Positions 61,311-64,000 of a DNA stretch of 64,000 nt are shown in pieces. The notes below the pieces were generated by a model. The model was not told the origin of the DNA, did not search any database, and worked only from the letters and a program-made list of their open reading frames with translations. The number at the start of each line of letters is the position of its first letter. Positions within the stretch are counted from its first letter, which is position 1. The stretch comes from Martinezella rhizogenes. Its GTDB lineage: Bacteria > Pseudomonadota > Alphaproteobacteria > Rhizobiales > Rhizobiaceae. Location: the NCBI RefSeq assembly GCF_000799715.1, contig NZ_JUHG01000015.1:62001-126000 (forward strand), read 5' to 3'. Made by a program: the position numbers and the translations under genes.

Positions 61311-61433
61311 CTACCTCTTGTCGGTGGGATTGGCGCTCATGCGCTTGTGGCCGAGCGAAACGACGCGCGTCTTTACCGCCTCGACAAGCCCGAGATGGAT
61401 AACGAAGGATTGGACGAGAGGCGGAAGGCTCAT
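61311..61433 (-). pseudogene. 40-codon leader ORF, likely internally deleted GbsR/MarR regulator
   Basis: The frame starts MSLPPLVQSFVIHLG, which matches the beginning of GbsR/MarR-type regulators, whose next residues would be EMGSRWG as I recall. Here it jumps directly to a basic C-terminal-like tail (VEAVKTRVVSLGHKRMSA) and stops. The helix-turn-helix is absent. I infer an in-frame internal deletion. The remnant stays translationally linked to cydD, whose ATG is five bases away. It could alternatively be a true leader peptide. Confidence 0.5.
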
Positions 61434-61563
61434 GGTGGTTTCCGTCGCCGCAGTGTCTTTAGACAATTCTAAAAGCACTTCATTCGGCGCGAGATCATTG
61501 GTTGGTCCGGGCTATTTGCGTGCTGAACTTGACGTGTTCTAATTTGCCCGCGCCGCCTTAGCT

Positions 61564-61577
61564 TTGACCTAGGTCAA
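61564..61577. promoter_or_regulatory. FixK/FNR box, cydDCABX promoter
   Basis: TTGACCTAGGTCAA is a perfect 14-bp palindrome matching TTGAY-N4-RTCAA. It lies 130 bases upstream of the leader ORF. TTAGAA follows 21 bases downstream on the minus strand. The remaining interval 61434-61765 holds no gene. Confidence 0.78.
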
Positions 61578-61765
61578 TCTCGTAAAACTATGAGAGACAG
61601 GTCTTGTCAGGCACCGTCTCCGCCAGTGCGGCAAATCTCGGCAGTCCCCAACAGATAGTTTTTGGCTCTCCGAGGAATCCAGATGGCGGCCAAAATGGGG
61701 TGTCGAACCAATCGTTCGCCACCCCGCTATACCCTCTTCCCTCGTGCTTATCGAGATTGCGTTGT

Positions 61766-62479
61766 TTAGACCGGTTCACTCGGCGCCGGCATGGCAACGC
61801 CAAGATAGGGATCGATCCATGTGATCTGATCGGTAACGGACTTGACGCCGGGCACATTTTCCGCCGCGACCGTCGCGGCAAGCCGTTCTCGTTCGTCGAA
61901 GACGCTGCCGGATAATTCGACAACGCCGTTCTGAACGCCGACCTTTATAAAGCCGTTCTGGCTCCAGCTCTGATGAGACAGTTCCGCAATGACCGCCTCG
62001 GCGATCTGATCGTCGCTGGCCTGTACCTTCTCTTTTGGCAGCATGTTGGCCAATGCGCACACCAGGTCTGATCGGCAAACCATGCCGATCACTTTGCCAT
62101 GTACGACAACAGGCAAGCGCTTGATCCCATGCTTCTCCATCAGATCGACGGCAACGATGAGCGTGGCACCGGGAGCAATAGTGACAACCTCTGACGTCAT
62201 CACTTCTTCAACGCTACGGCCATGCGATAGAACATACTCATCGGCAAGCTTGCCGGGGCTGGTCAGAAACTCGAGCAGCCAGGATCGCTTGCGCTCCGTG
62301 TGCAATTCCCCGCGGCGAAGGAAATCGCCTTCGCTGACAATGCCGACAAGGCTTCCGCCGGCATCGACGATCGGAAGACCGCTGACGTGACGGTCGAGCA
62401 TCACCATCGCCGCATCCATAACAGATGTCTTGGGCCCTACGGTGATAGCTGGCGCGTTCATGATTTCTTGAATGAGCAT
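61766..62479 (-). CDS. CBS-domain pair with C-terminal BON domain
   Basis: A 237-residue protein: CBS1 about 7-60 (IMNAPAITVGPKTSVMDAAM), CBS2 about 93-148 (VMTSEVVTIAPGATLIVAVD) and a BON domain about 158-225 (SHQSWSQNGFIKVGVQNGVV, then LSGSV). CBS pairs bind adenine nucleotides and BON domains often contact membranes or lipids; the cellular role is unknown. Proteins of this build are common in FNR/FixK-type regulons. A FixK box 94 bp upstream supports low-oxygen induction. Confidence 0.87.
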   Translation of the reverse strand: MLIQEIMNAPAITVGPKTSVMDAAMVMLDRHVSGLPIVDAGGSLVGIVSEGDFLRRGELHTERKRSWLLEFLTSPGKLADEYVLSHGRSVEEVMTSEVVTIAPGATLIVAVDLMEKHGIKRLPVVVHGKVIGMVCRSDLVCALANMLPKEKVQASDDQIAEAVIAELSHQSWSQNGFIKVGVQNGVVELSGSVFDERERLAATVAAENVPGVKSVTDQITWIDPYLGVAMPAPSEPV

Positions 62480-62572
62480 GGTCGTCTCCCGGCGATGATT
62501 TGGAGTGTGTTGCTGATAGGGGTTTGTGTTGTTCCGTGCCTAGGAGGTTACAGAGGAGGCGATTGCCGCGCT

Positions 62573-62586
62573 TTGATCGACATCAA
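62573..62586. promoter_or_regulatory. FixK/FNR box, CBS-BON gene promoter
   Basis: TTGATCGACATCAA matches TTGAY-N4-RTCAA except for C in place of the R position context; both TTGAT/ATCAA half-sites are perfect. TGTAAC lies about 20 bases downstream on the minus strand as a -10 candidate. Confidence 0.75.
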
Positions 62587-62697
62587 CCGAGCGCGGCTAC
62601 CTGAGATCATTGGCAAGCCGTGTTTGCGCGACAATGGACCGTCGTTTGAAAGTAGGGCGGCCACTTCAAGCAGCCAAAGCGGAGAGTCACAGGGCGG

Positions 62698-64000
62698 TTA
62701 GTACGGAACGAACATCAACACGGCCGCGACCGCCATCAGTGCAACCGTTGCCCAGCCAATGCATGCGGCGGTCTTGCCCATCGTATATACGCCCATGACC
62801 TTCGAGCTGGCCGCCAGCAACAAGATGACGACGAGCAGGGGCACTGCGAGCAGGCCATTGAACACGGCGCTCCAGAATAGGGCGTTCATCGGTGTGATCG
62901 GTGAATACTGGATAACCAGTGCCAAAAGCACGCTGATGGCGATCACCGTGTAGAAGCCTCTGGCGTCGTTGGGCGCGCGTTCCAGTCCGAATTTCCAGCC
63001 CATGGCCTCGGCAAATGCATAGCCGGCGGAGCCAGCGAGAACAGGGACACCGATGAGGCCAACGCCTAAAATTCCGAGCGCGAAGATAAGTGCGGCAAAC
63101 GGTCCGGCGAGCGGCCGTAGCGCGCTTGCAGCTTGAGCGGCAGTGTCGATATGCGTGATGCCGGCGACGTGCAGCGTAACGGCCGTTGCCAATATGATGA
63201 AGAAGGCCGTGAAGTTGGAGTAGAGCATGCCGCTCCAGGTATCCCAACCAATTCGTCGGAGTTCTTTGGGGGCCGCCGCACTATCTGTGGATAACGGCGT
63301 CGCATTGGGGTCCGCATTCATATCCTCGACCTCTTCCGATGCCTGCCAGAAGAAGAGATAGGGACTGATCGTCGTGCCAAAGACGCCGACGACCACGGCG
63401 GCGTAGGCGGGTGTCGGGGTAATCGCAGGCCATATCGTTCTCAGGGCGACTTGCTGCCAGTCGATATGGACGGTGAAAAGGACAGCCGCGTAAGCTAGTA
63501 GCGAAATCGTCAGCCATTTCAGAAACGCGACGTAGCGGTGGTATGGAATGAAGACCTGAAGTGCGAGCGTCCCAAAGACGAAGAACATCGTCATCAGGTG
63601 ACGATTGAGGCCCGTGACCAACTCCGCGACTTCGCCCATGGCCGCAACATCGGCGGCGATATTCAGAATATTGGCGATCAGAAGCGAGAACACCACCGCA
63701 TAGAGGACGAGCGGCGGGAAGGTTTCCTTGATGTTTGCAGCCAAGCCCCGCCCGGTCACCCGCCCAATCCGCGCGCAGGTCGACTGCACGACGGCCATCA
63801 TCGGAAACGACACGGGCATGGTCCAGAGCATGTTCAGGCCGAACTGAGCGCCTGCCTGGGAATAGGTAGCGATGCCGCTGGGATCATCGTCGGCAACGCC
63901 GGTGATGAGACCCGGCCCAACGCTGGCGAGCGGGTGTTCCCGCAGGCGTGCCAGATGACCTGACAATCGCGAACGCCACGAATGATGTTCAAGGGCGGTC
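62698..64000 (-). CDS. Nramp-family divalent metal transporter (5' end may lie outside)
   Basis: Visible are at least 422 residues with about 11 membrane spans. The first span contains the Nramp signature region GPGLITGVADDDPSGIATYS, with the DPSG metal-site element, and a later VLAGSAGYAFAE stretch replaces the usual MPHN-region neighbours. The combination suggests an Nramp-related transporter, possibly for magnesium, calcium or manganese. The frame is open to the window end, so the start may be the TTG at 63966 or further right. It is on the same strand as the CBS-BON gene, 218 bases upstream of it. Confidence 0.85.
   Translation of the reverse strand, partial: TALEHHSWRSRLSGHLARLREHPLASVGPGLITGVADDDPSGIATYSQAGAQFGLNMLWTMPVSFPMMAVVQSTCARIGRVTGRGLAANIKETFPPLVLYAVVFSLLIANILNIAADVAAMGEVAELVTGLNRHLMTMFFVFGTLALQVFIPYHRYVAFLKWLTISLLAYAAVLFTVHIDWQQVALRTIWPAITPTPAYAAVVVGVFGTTISPYLFFWQASEEVEDMNADPNATPLSTDSAAAPKELRRIGWDTWSGMLYSNFTAFFIILATAVTLHVAGITHIDTAAQAASALRPLAGPFAALIFALGILGVGLIGVPVLAGSAGYAFAEAMGWKFGLERAPNDARGFYTVIAISVLLALVIQYSPITPMNALFWSAVFNGLLAVPLLVVILLLAASSKVMGVYTMGKTAACIGWATVALMAVAAVLMFVPY

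Noticed and set aside
1..64000. CRISPR arrays, rRNA genes and replication origin
   Set aside because: No regularly spaced repeats, rRNA-like stretches or repABC/dnaA-type genes were seen anywhere in the window.

Overview
The window looks like an accessory or plasmid-borne segment from a Rhizobium-type alphaproteobacterium. This rests on the high-GC rhizobial codon use, the many ABC uptake operons with dedicated LacI, GntR, LysR and IclR regulators, and above all a hybrid-FixL / FxkR / FixK oxygen-sensing trio of the kind described in Rhizobium etli. No rRNA, CRISPR array or complete tRNA was seen.

Region 1 (1-9519): an IclR regulator, an alpha/beta hydrolase and a LacI repressor sit beside a six-gene sugar operon (binding protein, two permeases, Gfo/Idh/MocA dehydrogenase, UgpC/MalK-type ATPase, and a TIM-barrel isomerase fused to a glyoxalase-like VOC domain). 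Two identical 14-bp palindromes, 42 bp apart, lie in the LacI/binding-protein divergent promoter. A MipA/OmpV outer-membrane protein follows at 9973-10896.

Region 2 (11017-18334): a complete benzoate-to-muconolactone pathway, catBCA-benABCD, with a divergent CatR/BenM-type LysR gene. An ATAC-N7-GTAT operator lies between them. The later beta-ketoadipate steps and a benzoate transporter are not in the window.

Region 3 (18681-22379): an EmrA/EmrB-type efflux pair with a divergent LysR regulator.

Region 4 (22483-33601): a GntR/FCD repressor diverges from an eight-gene operon: Ldh-type dehydrogenase, iron alcohol dehydrogenase, aldehyde dehydrogenase, enolase-superfamily enzyme, and an oligopeptide-type ABC importer with a Tat-exported binding protein and a fused double ATPase. 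The substrate is unknown.

Region 5 (33602-41540): a patchwork of a J-domain protein, a tRNA-like fragment, a PAS-GGDEF-EAL protein, an XRE-regulator remnant, a pRiA4b ORF-3 family gene, and an ISKra4-family element whose right end abuts a 5'-truncated TPR gene.

Region 6 (41541-64000): a low-oxygen physiology island. Genes include adhP-type alcohol dehydrogenase, a succinate-semialdehyde-type dehydrogenase, phosphoketolase, acetate kinase, a universal stress protein, fxkR, fixK, hybrid fixL, hemN, cydX-cydB-cydA-cydC-cydD (cytochrome bd and its assembly transporter), a CBS-BON protein and an Nramp-type transporter. Six FixK/FNR-type boxes lie in front of these genes, and a candidate FxkR direct repeat (K-box) lies in front of fixK. 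The inferred circuit is: oxygen leaves the heme of hybrid FixL, the signal passes to FxkR, FxkR activates fixK, and FixK activates fermentative, phosphoketolase-acetate and high-affinity bd-oxidase genes. A 40-codon leader ORF just upstream of cydD looks like an internally deleted GbsR/MarR-type regulator.
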